A DNA stretch of 64,000 bases from Listeria ivanovii subsp. ivanovii (GCF_900187025.1 NZ_LT906478.1:1038001-1102000), one strand, 5' to 3'. Counted from the first letter of the stretch, positions 20,764 through 31,453 are shown. The notes: generated by a model not told the origin, from the sequence alone. Numbers and translations are program-made.

Positions 20764-21972
20764 ATGCGAATGTTTAAACGAATTTTAAAATCATATGATT
20801 ATGCATTTATAGCTGTATTTATCTTGCTTTGTTTATTTGGGATTATAATGATATATAGTGCCAGTTGGTCACTGGCAATTGGCAAAGACCTACCAGCAGA
20901 TTATTTTTATGCACGCCAAGTAAAGAATTTCATCATTAGTTTTATCTTCTTTATTATTTTTGCGTTGCTTCCCTTTAAATTTTACCAAAAAAATAAAGTG
21001 CTTATGTTGATTGTTTTCGGGACTATTGGTGTTCTATTATTAATATTTTTAGTTGGAAAAACCGTCAATAATGCAAATAGTTGGCTGGTTGTTGGTCCGC
21101 GTTCGCTTCAACCAGGGGAATTCGCAAAGCTAGCTATTATTATTTATATGTCTGCTATTTATGCGAAGAAACAAAGTTATATCGATGACTTTAACCGTGG
21201 CGTTCTACCGCCGATCTTCTTTTTAGCATTTGTCTGTTTCCTCATTGCAATTCAACCAGATACCGGAACCGCTTTTATTATCTTCCTAGTAGGTTGCTGT
21301 ATCATTGTTGCTTCCGGAATGAGACTTCGAACGATTATGAAACTAATTGGGATTGGTCTTGGAGTTATTGTGGCACTTACGCTCGTCCTATTTGCACTGC
21401 CAGAGCACATTAGAAGTGAAATCGTCTCACCAACAAAAGTAGCGCGGATTACCACGTTTATGAATCCTTTTGAGTATGCCGATAAAGAAGGACATCAATT
21501 AATTAATTCTTTTTATGCAATTGGTTCTGGTGGTGTGTCTGGACAAGGGCTTGGTGAGAGTGTTCAAAAACTAGGTTATTTACCAGAAGCACATACCGAT
21601 TTTATTATTGCGGTAGTTGCAGAAGAACTAGGCGTCTTTGGTGTGATGTTCATTATTTTAAGTTTATTCTTCCTTATATATAAGATAATTAGTACTGGTT
21701 TGAGGGCAAAAGATCCATTTGCTTCATTGATGTGTTATGGAATCGCTAGTTTGATTGCGATTCAAGCTTTTATTAATTTGGGTGGGGCAAGTGGGTTAAT
21801 TCCACTTACAGGTGTGACACTTCCTTTTATTAGCTATGGTGGTTCTTCCTTGATGGTTCTTTCGATGATGATTGGAATAGTAGCTAACATTTCGATGTTT
21901 AATAAATACCACCGGGTTTATAATGCCGATGGAACGAAACAAGTGCAACCAAAAAAACAAAAAAGAAGCTAG
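20764..21972 (+). CDS. ftsW: FtsW/RodA/SpoVE-family peptidoglycan glycosyltransferase
   Basis: The 402-residue polytopic membrane protein has about ten helices and the SEDS-family features: LQPGEFAKLAIIIYM (about residues 115-129), the HQLINSFYAIGSGG loop with GQGLGES (about 243-265), PEAHTDFIIAVVAEE (about 273-287) and the C-terminal PFISYGGSS. SEDS proteins polymerise lipid II with a partner class B penicillin-binding protein. Its place between ylaN and pycA matches Bacillus ftsW. The tail is basic (KKQKRS). An internal ATG at 20770 is an equal start candidate. Confidence 0.93.
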   Translation: MRMFKRILKSYDYAFIAVFILLCLFGIIMIYSASWSLAIGKDLPADYFYARQVKNFIISFIFFIIFALLPFKFYQKNKVLMLIVFGTIGVLLLIFLVGKTVNNANSWLVVGPRSLQPGEFAKLAIIIYMSAIYAKKQSYIDDFNRGVLPPIFFLAFVCFLIAIQPDTGTAFIIFLVGCCIIVASGMRLRTIMKLIGIGLGVIVALTLVLFALPEHIRSEIVSPTKVARITTFMNPFEYADKEGHQLINSFYAIGSGGVSGQGLGESVQKLGYLPEAHTDFIIAVVAEELGVFGVMFIILSLFFLIYKIISTGLRAKDPFASLMCYGIASLIAIQAFINLGGASGLIPLTGVTLPFISYGGSSLMVLSMMIGIVANISMFNKYHRVYNADGTKQVQPKKQKRS

Positions 21973-21979
21973 TTTAACT

Positions 21980-22012
21980 TAGAAAAAGTCGTATTTATAT
22001 GACTTTTTCTTT
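21980..22012 (+). terminator. Intrinsic terminator after ftsW
   Basis: AAAAAGTC / GACTTTTT stem with T-rich 3' side. Confidence 0.8.
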
Positions 22013-22097
22013 TGTTGTTTAACCGCATGTTTTGGGCTTTCTAGCACTGTTTTATTCGTGTTTTAGAGATTGTTTTCGCTAACTTAGAAGAAAATAA

Positions 22098-22127
22098 TTT
22101 ACATCTAATGCCATTTAATACTATAAT
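22098..22127 (+). promoter_or_regulatory. Candidate sigma-A promoter of pycA
   Basis: TTTACA (22098-22103) and TATAAT (22122-22127) with an 18-bp spacer, about 110 bases upstream of pycA. Confidence 0.55.
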
Positions 22128-22235
22128 TGAAGTTATATACCGTTTTACAGCCTAAAAAAAGGGGTCTACATATTTATTTCATCGTAGGCGACGTATCAAG
22201 TATAAAACAGATCAGTGTTGGTTAGGAGGAAGAAA

Positions 22236-25200
22236 ATGAATCGAATTAAAAAAGTATTAGTAGCTAACCGCGGGGAGATTGCGATCCGTGTAATGCGTGC
22301 GTGTACTGAACTAAAAATCAAAACTGTGGCTATTTATTCACAAGAAGATACCGGAAGTTTCCATCGGTATAAATCAGATGAAGCTTATCTGGTTGGAGCA
22401 GGGAAAAAGCCCATTGATGCGTATCTAGATATTGAAAACATTATTGAGATTGCTAAAGAATCTGGTGCAGACGCGATTCATCCGGGATATGGTTTCTTGT
22501 CCGAAAACATTGAATTTGCTCGTCGTTGTGAGCAAGAAGGCATTATTTTCATTGGTCCTAAATCAAAACACCTAGATATGTTTGGTGATAAAATCAAAGC
22601 CAAAGAACAAGCACTGCTCGCAGATATTCCAGTCATCCCTGGTAGTGATGGACCAGTTGCTGGCGTTAAAGAAGTAGAAGAATTTGGTGAAAAGAACGGC
22701 TATCCACTTATGATTAAAGCTTCCCTTGGTGGCGGCGGTCGCGGTATGCGTGTTGTCGAATCCAAAGAACATGTAAAAGAAAGCTTTGAGCGTGCCTCTT
22801 CGGAAGCAAAAGCAGCATTCGGAAACGATGAAGTCTATGTTGAAAAATGTGTTATGAACCCTAAACATATTGAAGTGCAAATCCTTGGTGATACACATGG
22901 CAATATTGTTCATTTATTTGAACGTGATTGTTCTATTCAACGCCGTCATCAAAAAGTAGTAGAAGTAGCGCCTTGTAATGCGATTACATCTGAACTGCGT
23001 AACCGTATTTGCGATGCTGCAGTAAAGTTAATGAAAAATGTGGATTATATTAATGCGGGAACGGTAGAATTTTTAGTGGAAGGTGATGATTTCTACTTTA
23101 TCGAAGTAAATCCTCGTGTTCAAGTAGAGCATACAATTACTGAAATGATTACCGGAATTGATATTGTTCAATCGCAATTATTCATTGCGGATGGTTATGC
23201 GCTTCATGATCAATTAGTTGCGATTCCTCAGCAGGAAGATATTCATATCCATGGTTCTGCAATTCAAAGCCGTATTACTACCGAAGATCCACTTAACAAC
23301 TTTATGCCAGATACAGGTCGAGTAGATACATACCGTTCGACAGGTGGTTTTGGTGTTCGTTTGGATGCCGGCAATGGTTTCCAAGGTACGGTTGTTACTC
23401 CATTCTATGATTCATTACTTGTAAAACTATGTACGTGGGGAATGACTTTTGAGCAAGCGACTCGTAAAATGCGCCGTAACTTGATTGAGTTCCGTATTCG
23501 TGGTGTGAAAACAAACATTCCTTTCCTATTGAATGTAGTACGTCATCCGGATTTTGCAAGTGGTAATTACAATACAAGTTTTATTGATACAACGCCAGAA
23601 CTATTCAAATTCCCGCATATTCGTGACCGTGGTACGAAAACATTACGCTATATTGGGAATGTAACTGTGAATGGTTTCCCAGGAATTAAACATCGTGATA
23701 AACCTGTCTATGCAGAACCACGCTTGCCTAAAATTCCGTTTGGATCGCAAATTGCACCTGGTACTAAACAAATTTTAGATGCGAAAGGTCCAGAAGGCAT
23801 CATTGATTGGGTGAAAAAACAAGAAGAAGTACTCTTAACAGATACGACTTTAAGAGACGCTCACCAATCATTACTTGCTACTCGTGTTCGTTCTAAGGAT
23901 ATTTTCCAAATAGCCGATGCGATGGCTCATTTATTACCGAATATGTTTTCATTTGAAATGTGGGGCGGTGCGACGTTTGATGTTGCTTATCGTTTCTTAA
24001 ATGAAGATCCATGGGTGCGTCTTGAAACACTTAGAAAACAAATTCCAAATGTCATGTTCCAAATGCTTCTTCGTGGAGCAAATGCGGTTGGTTATAAAAA
24101 CTATCCGGACAATGTCATTCGTGAGTTTGTTAAACAATCAGCGCAGTCTGGTGTGGATGTATTCCGCGTGTTTGACAGCTTAAACTGGATTAAAGGCATG
24201 GAAGTGTCTATTGATGCTGTTCGTGAAGCAGGCAAGGTTGTAGAGGCTTCTATTTGCTACACTGGTGATATTGATGACGAAACAAGAACTAAGTACACGA
24301 TTGATTACTATAAAGATATGGCAAAAGAACTTGTTGCTCAAGGGACACATATTTTAGGAATTAAAGATATGGCTGGACTTTTGAAACCACAAGCTGCCTA
24401 TCGTTTAATCGGTGAACTGAAAGATACGGTAGATGTGCCGATTCACCTTCATACACATGACACTAGTGGTAATGGTATTTATACTTATGCTGCGGCAGTT
24501 AGTGCAGGGGTTGATATTGTTGATGTAGCTTCCAGTGCGATGAGTGGAGCGACAAGCCAACCAAGTATGACTGGCCTTTATTACGGGTTAGTTAATGGCA
24601 ATCGTCAAACGAACTTAGATGCCCAAAATTCTCAAATCATCAACCATTACTGGGAAGATGTCCGCCATTATTATAAAGACTTTGATAATGCACTTAACTC
24701 TCCACAAACAGAAGTATACATTCACGAAATGCCAGGCGGTCAGTACACTAATCTTAAACAACAAGCCATCGCAGTTGGACTTGGTGATCGCTGGGATGAA
24801 GTAAAAGAAATGTACACTGTTGTAAACCAAATGTTTGGAGATATCGTCAAAGTAACGCCATCTTCTAAAGTCGTTGGAGACCTGGCACTGTTCATGGTCC
24901 AAAACGAACTAACAGAAGAAGATGTCTACGAAAAAGGCGATACCATTGATTTCCCAGATTCCGTTATTGAATTCTTTATGGGCGAAATTGGCCAGCCATA
25001 TGGTGGATTCCCAGAAAAACTTCAAAAGCTAGTGCTCAAAGGGCGTACACCACTAACGGATCGTCCAGGCGCTTTAATGGAACCTGTCAACTTTGCTGAA
25101 GTAAAAGCGGAACTAAAAGAAAAAATGGGCTATGAACCATCTGAAAAAGATGTCATTTCCTATATTCTTTATCCAAAAGTATTCCTAGATTATCAAGAAA

Positions 25201-25676
25201 TGATTAACAAATATGGTGATGTAACTGTACTTGATACACCGACATTCTATAAAGGAATGCGTCTAGGCGAAACAATTGAAGTTGAATTAGAAAAAGGGAA
25301 AATTCTATTAATCAAGTTAAATTCAGTTGGAGAACCAATTGCGGATGGAACGCGGGTTATCTATTTTGAATTAAATGGTCAACCGCGTGAAATTAACATC
25401 CAAGATATGAATGTTCAATCAACTGTCATTGCGCGCCGTAAAATCGACACAACGAATCCAGAGCATGTTGGAGCAACGATGACAGGTTCGGTTATCCAAG
25501 TAGTCGTGAAAAAAGGCGAGTCTGTGAAAAAAGGCGATCCGCTACTTATCACGGAAGCAATGAAAATGGAAACAACAATCCAAGCGCCGTTTGATGGAGA
25601 AGTTAGCAGCATCCATGTTTCTGATGGGGATACCATTGAGTCTGGTGATTTATTGATTGAAGTAAACAGAATCTAA
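22236..25676 (+). CDS. pycA: Pyruvate carboxylase
   Basis: The 1146-residue biotin enzyme makes oxaloacetate from pyruvate, bicarbonate and ATP. Domains in order: biotin carboxylase (1 to about 450; ATP-grasp GGGGRGMR near 168), carboxyltransferase (about 530-800; LLTDTTLRDAHQSL), the PC tetramerisation/allosteric region, and the C-terminal biotinyl domain with EAMKMETT (biotin Lys). In L. monocytogenes this enzyme is inhibited by cyclic di-AMP; it replenishes a split TCA cycle. ATG at 22236 behind TTAGGAGGAAG; an earlier in-frame start at 22215 lies upstream of that site. Confidence 0.97.
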   Translation: MNRIKKVLVANRGEIAIRVMRACTELKIKTVAIYSQEDTGSFHRYKSDEAYLVGAGKKPIDAYLDIENIIEIAKESGADAIHPGYGFLSENIEFARRCEQEGIIFIGPKSKHLDMFGDKIKAKEQALLADIPVIPGSDGPVAGVKEVEEFGEKNGYPLMIKASLGGGGRGMRVVESKEHVKESFERASSEAKAAFGNDEVYVEKCVMNPKHIEVQILGDTHGNIVHLFERDCSIQRRHQKVVEVAPCNAITSELRNRICDAAVKLMKNVDYINAGTVEFLVEGDDFYFIEVNPRVQVEHTITEMITGIDIVQSQLFIADGYALHDQLVAIPQQEDIHIHGSAIQSRITTEDPLNNFMPDTGRVDTYRSTGGFGVRLDAGNGFQGTVVTPFYDSLLVKLCTWGMTFEQATRKMRRNLIEFRIRGVKTNIPFLLNVVRHPDFASGNYNTSFIDTTPELFKFPHIRDRGTKTLRYIGNVTVNGFPGIKHRDKPVYAEPRLPKIPFGSQIAPGTKQILDAKGPEGIIDWVKKQEEVLLTDTTLRDAHQSLLATRVRSKDIFQIADAMAHLLPNMFSFEMWGGATFDVAYRFLNEDPWVRLETLRKQIPNVMFQMLLRGANAVGYKNYPDNVIREFVKQSAQSGVDVFRVFDSLNWIKGMEVSIDAVREAGKVVEASICYTGDIDDETRTKYTIDYYKDMAKELVAQGTHILGIKDMAGLLKPQAAYRLIGELKDTVDVPIHLHTHDTSGNGIYTYAAAVSAGVDIVDVASSAMSGATSQPSMTGLYYGLVNGNRQTNLDAQNSQIINHYWEDVRHYYKDFDNALNSPQTEVYIHEMPGGQYTNLKQQAIAVGLGDRWDEVKEMYTVVNQMFGDIVKVTPSSKVVGDLALFMVQNELTEEDVYEKGDTIDFPDSVIEFFMGEIGQPYGGFPEKLQKLVLKGRTPLTDRPGALMEPVNFAEVKAELKEKMGYEPSEKDVISYILYPKVFLDYQEMINKYGDVTVLDTPTFYKGMRLGETIEVELEKGKILLIKLNSVGEPIADGTRVIYFELNGQPREINIQDMNVQSTVIARRKIDTTNPEHVGATMTGSVIQVVVKKGESVKKGDPLLITEAMKMETTIQAPFDGEVSSIHVSDGDTIESGDLLIEVNRI

Positions 25677-25826
25677 AAACATAATGATTAACGGGTGGGA
25701 ATAAAACGCTAATTAAAGTGTAAAACTTTAAAAATCGAGAAATTAAACGTGGTAATAGAGACGTTTATTGAGATTTATTAGTGCGATATTTCCAGCCGTT
25801 TTTTCAATAAAAAAGGAGAACTACAT

Positions 25827-26720
25827 ATGAAATGGTTTAAAGGCACTATTGTCGTTTTATTACTAGCTGTTTTAACGGCATGCGGCAACACGGAAACAAA
25901 GGCTCCAACAGAAAAAACAGAAACTATTGAAGTGAAAGATGCAATCGGAAGCACTATCAAGCTAAAAGGAGCACCAACCAAAATTATCTCACTAATGCCA
26001 AGTAACACAGAAATCTTGTTTTCGCTAGGCCTTGGAGATGATGTTATCGGAGTTTCAGCTTATGATGACTACCCAGCAGAAACTGCAAAAATCGAAAAAG
26101 TAGTTTCAACGAATGTAGATACTGAAAAAATCATTTCATTAAAACCAGACTTGGTACTTGGTCACGAATCGATGCTTTCCGCTCAGAAAGATGCATATCA
26201 ACAATTAAAAGATGCGGGAATCAACGTATTTGTTGTCCCAGATGCCACGAATTTAAAAGAAACTGAAAAAACAATTAAGACTATCGGTGAACTAACTGGA
26301 ACAGAAAAAGAATCAAAACAAGTAACGACATCGATGGAAGACCAAAAAGTAACCATTGAAAAGAAAGCAAAAGAATGGAAAACAGCTCCAAAAGTTTGGC
26401 TTGAAATTAGCCCAGATTTATATACAGCTGGCAAAGGAACCTTTATGAATGAAATGCTGGAACTTGCAGGAGGAACTAACATTGTAACTGAATCAGGTTT
26501 TATTCCCTACAATGAAGAAAAAGTAATTAAACTAAATCCAGATATTATCTTAACGGTCTATCCAGATGCCAAATCAACTATTTTAAAACGCGCTGCTTGG
26601 AAAGATATTTCAGCTGTTAAAAATGATCGAATTTATGAAATGGATGCCAATAAATTAAGTCGCCCAGGACCAAGATTACTTGAAGGAGCTGCGGATATTC
26701 AAGCGGTTCTTAAAAACTAA
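25827..26720 (+). CDS. ABC transporter substrate-binding lipoprotein, BtuF/FhuD-like
   Basis: The 297-residue protein has a lipoprotein signal (lipobox LTAC, Cys about residue 20). A periplasmic_binding_2 fold follows, with IISLMPSNTEILFSLGLGDDVIGVS (in two parts about residues 52-76) and the C-terminal PDIILTVYPDA region. This class binds cobalamin, heme or ferric siderophores for uptake. No permease or ATPase gene is adjacent, so its transporter must be encoded elsewhere. AAAGGAG lies before the ATG. Confidence 0.85.
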   Translation: MKWFKGTIVVLLLAVLTACGNTETKAPTEKTETIEVKDAIGSTIKLKGAPTKIISLMPSNTEILFSLGLGDDVIGVSAYDDYPAETAKIEKVVSTNVDTEKIISLKPDLVLGHESMLSAQKDAYQQLKDAGINVFVVPDATNLKETEKTIKTIGELTGTEKESKQVTTSMEDQKVTIEKKAKEWKTAPKVWLEISPDLYTAGKGTFMNEMLELAGGTNIVTESGFIPYNEEKVIKLNPDIILTVYPDAKSTILKRAAWKDISAVKNDRIYEMDANKLSRPGPRLLEGAADIQAVLKN

Positions 26721-26998
26721 TTCTTTGATAATGACAGATGGAGCTTTACAAAAAACAACTTTTAAGGTAATTTAACATAGGGTGTATTTTTTACTAAATC
26801 GTATTAGTAAATGAATTCACCAAATAATAAAAGCAAACTACACATAGAAGATGAGGCATAAACAGCAAGATTTCGGCATCCATGACGACAAATTATACTA
26901 ACAAGGTGTACTTAGTTTTTTATGGAGGGTTGCCTATATAACACACTAAGTTGAATCTGGTTGTAAAACCATATTATTTTTCGGGAAGAAGTGTTTTT

Positions 26999-27802
26999 GT
27001 GAAACAGGTTATGGAAGTTATTAAAGAACAAGTTAAAAATTTACCAATGATATTTCGCATTGCGCGCTATGAAGATAAGGCTACCTACCAAAGCCATTAT
27101 TTAGGGCTTGCTTGGCAAATTCTAAATCCATTAATTCAAATAGCGATTTATTACTTTGTCTTTGGATTTGCGATGAATGCCAAGTCTGGTTCAGATGCTA
27201 GTTATATTGAATGGATGCTAGCCGGGATTATTCCGTGGTTCTTCATTAGTGCAGTGATACTACAAGGTGCGAATAGTATTTACAATAAAATAAGTATGGT
27301 CTCAAAAATGAATTTTCCAATGAGCATTCTACCTAATATAACAATCGTTTCTAATTTAACAAGTTACTTTACGATGTTGCTTATTTTACTAGGATTATTC
27401 GCGATTAACGGGACACCAATTACAATTTATTGGGGACAATATTTGTATTATTTTGTAGCAATGATTGCGTTCTTATACAGTGTTACATTATTCAATGCAA
27501 CTATTAGCGTGTTAGTAAGAGATTACTATATTATGTTACAGTCCGTTATGCGCGTGCTTTTTTACATGTCAGGGATTGTTTGGAACTTAGAAACAATGTT
27601 ACCTCAGTGGCTAGTTAATGTGTTGAAATTAAATCCGATTTATTATGTGGTCAATGGTTTTAGAGAGACCTTTTTAATGAATAAGGGGTTCTGGGAATCA
27701 CCATCATACACGTTGTATTTCTGGTTAATCACAATAACTTTACTTTTTGTTGGAGCAACACTACACATGAAATTCCGCGAACGTTTCGTAGATTATTTAT
27801 AG
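26999..27802 (+). CDS. tagG: Teichoic acid ABC exporter, permease TagG/TarG
   Basis: About 267 residues with six transmembrane helices of the ABC-2 family. The N-terminal amphipathic motif ARYEDKATYQSHYLGLAWQILNPL is typical of TagG/Wzm proteins. With TagH it flips completed wall teichoic acid on undecaprenol across the membrane. The start is uncertain: GTG at 26999 with GGGAAG upstream is my choice, ATG at 27011 is the main alternative, and a TTG at 26951 would add 16 unmatched residues. tagH follows 12 bases after the stop. Confidence 0.92.
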   Translation: MKQVMEVIKEQVKNLPMIFRIARYEDKATYQSHYLGLAWQILNPLIQIAIYYFVFGFAMNAKSGSDASYIEWMLAGIIPWFFISAVILQGANSIYNKISMVSKMNFPMSILPNITIVSNLTSYFTMLLILLGLFAINGTPITIYWGQYLYYFVAMIAFLYSVTLFNATISVLVRDYYIMLQSVMRVLFYMSGIVWNLETMLPQWLVNVLKLNPIYYVVNGFRETFLMNKGFWESPSYTLYFWLITITLLFVGATLHMKFRERFVDYL

Positions 27803-27814
27803 GAGGTTAGACAG

Positions 27815-28825
27815 ATGGGTAAAAATATCAAAGTAGCATTTAAACATGTGTCAAAAGAATATGACCTCTATCAAAATAAATCAGATAAGATAAAAGGCTT
27901 GTTCATGCCGAAAAGCCAAAAAATGCAGTCTTTTTGGGCTTTGCGAGATATCTCTTTTGATATTCATGATGGTGAAACAGTTGGACTTATTGGAATAAAT
28001 GGTTCTGGTAAATCAACTATATCTAGTATAATGTCTGGTGTAATTCCTCCGACGCAAGGGGAAGTCGTTATTAATGGCGAAACGTCTTTAATTGCTATAG
28101 CAGTAGGATTGAAAGGCCCGCTCACTGGCTATGAAAATATTCGGTTGAAATTATTAATGCATGGTATGAAAGGTTCTGAAATTAACAAATTGATGCCTAG
28201 TATTATCGAGTTTGCAGATATCGGTGACTTTATTAATCAACCGATAAAAAATTATTCAAGTGGGATGCGTTCCCGCCTAGGGTTTGCGATTTCTGTGCAT
28301 ACTAATCCTGATATTTTAGTCATCGATGAGGCATTATCAGTAGGTGACCAGACTTTTTATCAAAAATGTGTAAACAAAATTAATGAATTTAAGGCACGTG
28401 GCAAAACCATCGTATTTGTTAGTCACTCGCTTGGACAAGTAAAAAGCTTATGCGACAGAATCATTTGGATGCACCATGGAGAAATAAGGGAAATGGGTGA
28501 GGCACAAGAAGTCGCCCAAAAATATGATGAGTTTGTTAAGTGGTTTAATCAACAACCAAATGACTATAAGAAAAAATATCAAAAAGAGCATAAAGAAAAT
28601 CAAAAAGCACCTCAGAAAAAAGATTATCCAAACCCAAATGCAGACAAATATCGTTTAACCCTTTTTGATAAATGCTTTTTAACAGTATTGATTTTACTCA
28701 CGGTTTTATTTGGTTCTTTAGTCGCTACTGGTAAGTCATTTAAAGGACTATTAAGTGAAGACTCTCCTAATAAAATAGAGCAAGTTGTCCATATGGATCA
28801 TAAAGAAATAAAAACAAAGCTATGA
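27815..28825 (+). CDS. tagH: Teichoic acid ABC exporter, ATPase TagH/TarH
   Basis: The 336-residue ATPase has Walker [10 protein letters not shown] (about residues 66-74), the ABC signature [14 protein letters not shown] (about 145-158), Walker [10 protein letters not shown] (about 165) and the H-loop SHS. A C-terminal extension carries one transmembrane helix (about 288-307) and an outside tail, as in other TagH proteins. It powers export of wall teichoic acid with TagG. TAGGAGG lies before the ATG. Confidence 0.94.
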   Translation: MGKNIKVAFKHVSKEYDLYQNKSDKIKGLFMPKSQKMQSFWALRDISFDIHDGETVGLIGINGSGKSTISSIMSGVIPPTQGEVVINGETSLIAIAVGLKGPLTGYENIRLKLLMHGMKGSEINKLMPSIIEFADIGDFINQPIKNYSSGMRSRLGFAISVHTNPDILVIDEALSVGDQTFYQKCVNKINEFKARGKTIVFVSHSLGQVKSLCDRIIWMHHGEIREMGEAQEVAQKYDEFVKWFNQQPNDYKKKYQKEHKENQKAPQKKDYPNPNADKYRLTLFDKCFLTVLILLTVLFGSLVATGKSFKGLLSEDSPNKIEQVVHMDHKEIKTKL

Positions 28826-28861
28826 AAAACACCCGCTTACTTCTAAGTGAGCGGGTGTTTT
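28823..28861. terminator. Bidirectional terminator between tagH and the DUF6270-like gene
   Basis: AAAACACCCGCT / AGCGGGTGTTTT perfect stem between convergent genes, with A and T runs on either side. Confidence 0.92.
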
Positions 28862-28868
28862 CATGTAC

Positions 28869-30902
28869 TTATTGGTCTTTTGATTTTCTTTTTTCGCGTT
28901 CAGTAATATATATCATTTCACGCATGAAGTCTTTGTAGTAGCCTGATTCAAAATGCGAGAAGGAATGGCCAAACGGATAATAGAAATCCCCAATATAAGG
29001 TTTTTTACTAAAATCAATTACTTGTGCGGTAGGTACTTTTGCTAGGAAATAATTATTTAATTTTTCCCAGAAATAATTGTTACGCTCAATGCGCATTTTG
29101 ATTTTATACTCTTGAACAGCGCCATTTTTATCGTAATATTTCGTTGTAAATCCACCTTTATTTAAAATGATTTTTTCAGCAGGCATTACAGTTAGAAGTT
29201 TTTCAATAAACTTATCTGCATAAGTCGTCCACTCTTGAAAGAAAGCTTCATTATCAGAATGATCAAGTAATCGTTTAATTGGTAAATCATTTAAGATTCC
29301 AGTTTGTTCCATAATATAAGATAAGCTAAGAATTTCTCCACCTTCTAGCCAAAGTGGTCCGCGTAATACATCAGGATAAAAATCTAAAAGTAAGTAGTCA
29401 GATTTGGAGTTTTCCAGTTTTTCGAAAAAGCCTTTATTTAAATCGTCTTGAACAGTTCTACGCTCATTATTTGTCATATTACCATATTTTTCAAGGTTAA
29501 CTCCTTTGAAAGGTTCGGAAAGGACACTAAAGATTGAAGTGTGCGATTGTGTAAAAGTGACTTCAAAGAATCTTTTGTAATCAGGATTAAAATAAGGTTT
29601 AGAGTTAAACGCATTTCTACTAAAACAAGATCCCATAACAGCTATTTTTAATGGATCGCTATTCTGCTCTGGGGCTGGAATAGTACCAATCGATAAATTT
29701 TTTGCGCCATTTTTAATAACTCTAGCTTGGAACGGATTTTTAAAAACATCATGATATTTATTTTTAGAAAGATCAACGGTAGTAGGAATAAAAATAGGCA
29801 AATCTGGATTTCCAGTTGAACGGATAAAGAAATCCCAGACACCATTCTCTTTATTCACATTACCAGTTAAAAATGTATCGCGAGAAATGATGGTACCATG
29901 TTTTAATAAGCCTTTTTTTATTGGAAAAATTTGTTCGATATAGTATTCAAATAGTTTGGCTTTACTATCTCGGCGTTTAATAACTAACTCGCAGTTTACA
30001 AAACTTTTAGGAATGGTATACTGTAACTCTATTTTGCTATCATCTTCGTTAAAGGAAGCAAGGCTAACAATTTCTTGATAATTCTTTTTAAGATAGAATG
30101 ATAAACGATTGGATCCAGTTACAAAGGAACTTAATTTACTATATTTAGGGGTTTCAAGATTAACTTCTTTTGGAATCGTATTTTTAATGGTAGGTTCGAT
30201 ATTTAAGTAGAAGTCGTGTTGTTTATTGATGGATAATGAATTTAAGCGAATAAATGTGTCGATAACATTATTAGAATCAACAAGAAGTTTGGATGATAGC
30301 GTTTTTAAGTCTACTTTAAAATGGACCGAATCAGCTTTAAGAGTTCCGATTTGGAATTTCTCTTCTTGTTCATGAAATAAGTAAAGAGCAGAAAAAGGTC
30401 GACGTTTTAATACAATTTCTGCAGAATATGTATCTGGTTCAATGGGGATACTTAAATTGATTTCACCAGCTAATAATTCAGAGGCTAGTTGGAAGTTCGA
30501 AAGTGTCGCGGTAATTTCTTTTGGCTTGCTAAACAAGGTGACAATACCTTCTGGAAATTCAAATAAGTATTGATAAAAAGCATTTGAAGGTGCAAATTCT
30601 TTGTTGGTCACTGGTCCATCAGATTCAATAGGGTAATTTTTCCCAGCACTTATAATACGGAAAGTCCAAGGAGTTTTCTTATCTGTAATAGAATTTTCAG
30701 CGATTTCCACTAGAGAAATCGTTACGCTAAATTCATTACCATTTGTCTCAAAAGGCAAATTTATTTTCTTTTCAGGGCGAACAAATTCCAGCATTTCTGT
30801 GTAATGGGCATGAATCTCATCGATTGGAAGTTTACTAATACCAGAGATTGTCCATGTTTGTGTTTCTTCGTTTAATTCAATTTTATTTATATAAGAATTC
30901 AT
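28869..30902 (-). CDS. DUF6270-like protein, SGNH-hydrolase-like C-terminal half
   Basis: The 677-residue protein has no signal peptide. Its N-terminal half (about 1-390) is beta-rich, with repeated Ig-like stretches. The C-terminal half begins with LKIAVMGSCFSRNAF (about 400), the block-I-like Ser motif of DUF6270/SGNH-type proteins, and ends with FGHSFSHFESGYYKDFMREM (His candidates near 650). Such proteins are often found in polysaccharide loci and may act on glycans, for example as acyl-ester enzymes; that role is not proven. ATG at 30902 behind AAGGAG. It sits next to tagGH and is absent from this spot in EGD-e as I remember it. Confidence 0.7.
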   Translation of the reverse strand: MNSYINKIELNEETQTWTISGISKLPIDEIHAHYTEMLEFVRPEKKINLPFETNGNEFSVTISLVEIAENSITDKKTPWTFRIISAGKNYPIESDGPVTNKEFAPSNAFYQYLFEFPEGIVTLFSKPKEITATLSNFQLASELLAGEINLSIPIEPDTYSAEIVLKRRPFSALYLFHEQEEKFQIGTLKADSVHFKVDLKTLSSKLLVDSNNVIDTFIRLNSLSINKQHDFYLNIEPTIKNTIPKEVNLETPKYSKLSSFVTGSNRLSFYLKKNYQEIVSLASFNEDDSKIELQYTIPKSFVNCELVIKRRDSKAKLFEYYIEQIFPIKKGLLKHGTIISRDTFLTGNVNKENGVWDFFIRSTGNPDLPIFIPTTVDLSKNKYHDVFKNPFQARVIKNGAKNLSIGTIPAPEQNSDPLKIAVMGSCFSRNAFNSKPYFNPDYKRFFEVTFTQSHTSIFSVLSEPFKGVNLEKYGNMTNNERRTVQDDLNKGFFEKLENSKSDYLLLDFYPDVLRGPLWLEGGEILSLSYIMEQTGILNDLPIKRLLDHSDNEAFFQEWTTYADKFIEKLLTVMPAEKIILNKGGFTTKYYDKNGAVQEYKIKMRIERNNYFWEKLNNYFLAKVPTAQVIDFSKKPYIGDFYYPFGHSFSHFESGYYKDFMREMIYITEREKRKSKDQ

Positions 30903-31453
30903 ATTATTAGATTCTCCTTGCAAGTATTTGATAGCATATGCTTATATTTTAGCATAAAAATTTCATTACCACCAAAAATGAGAAGAAAAGGAAATGGCAT
31001 CATTAAGGACAAGATGAAGTGAAATGTAAAATTTAAATGGTAGCTTAAATAATATAGTAATTAGTTAGATAAAAATAAAAATTGTCCAAAAGACAGTCTG
31101 CTTTTTCTTTAGCGATTTCAAAAAACAATTTGTTTAGTCAATGGGTAGATATACCTTTTTATTAAGTGATTAGCTGATTTTTGTAACAAAGATGTAACTT
31201 ATAAGAGGCTAAAATTTGGTAGAATATAGGTTAGTAATACTTTTAAAGGAGGAGATAGAAAAAACGAGAAATAATAATTAGGGAACTGAGCTTGTTACTT
31301 CCATAGGGGAAATCGTTACTTACTTGGGGTTTCATCTTAAAAGTTCACCTACAAAAATTTCTCTAAGATATTTTACAACGAATGAATTAATAAAAGAATG
31401 AAGTATTAACATACCGATTTATGAACGTTATACACTTATCACAATAGAGTTTT
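30903..31453. other. Divergent intergenic region upstream of the glucosaminidase
   Basis: About 550 bases without an intact gene. It holds the start region of the minus-strand DUF6270-like gene and a long leader for the plus-strand glucosaminidase. A strong Shine-Dalgarno-like AAAGGAGGAGA at about 31246-31256 is not followed by any ORF of note. Confidence 0.5.
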
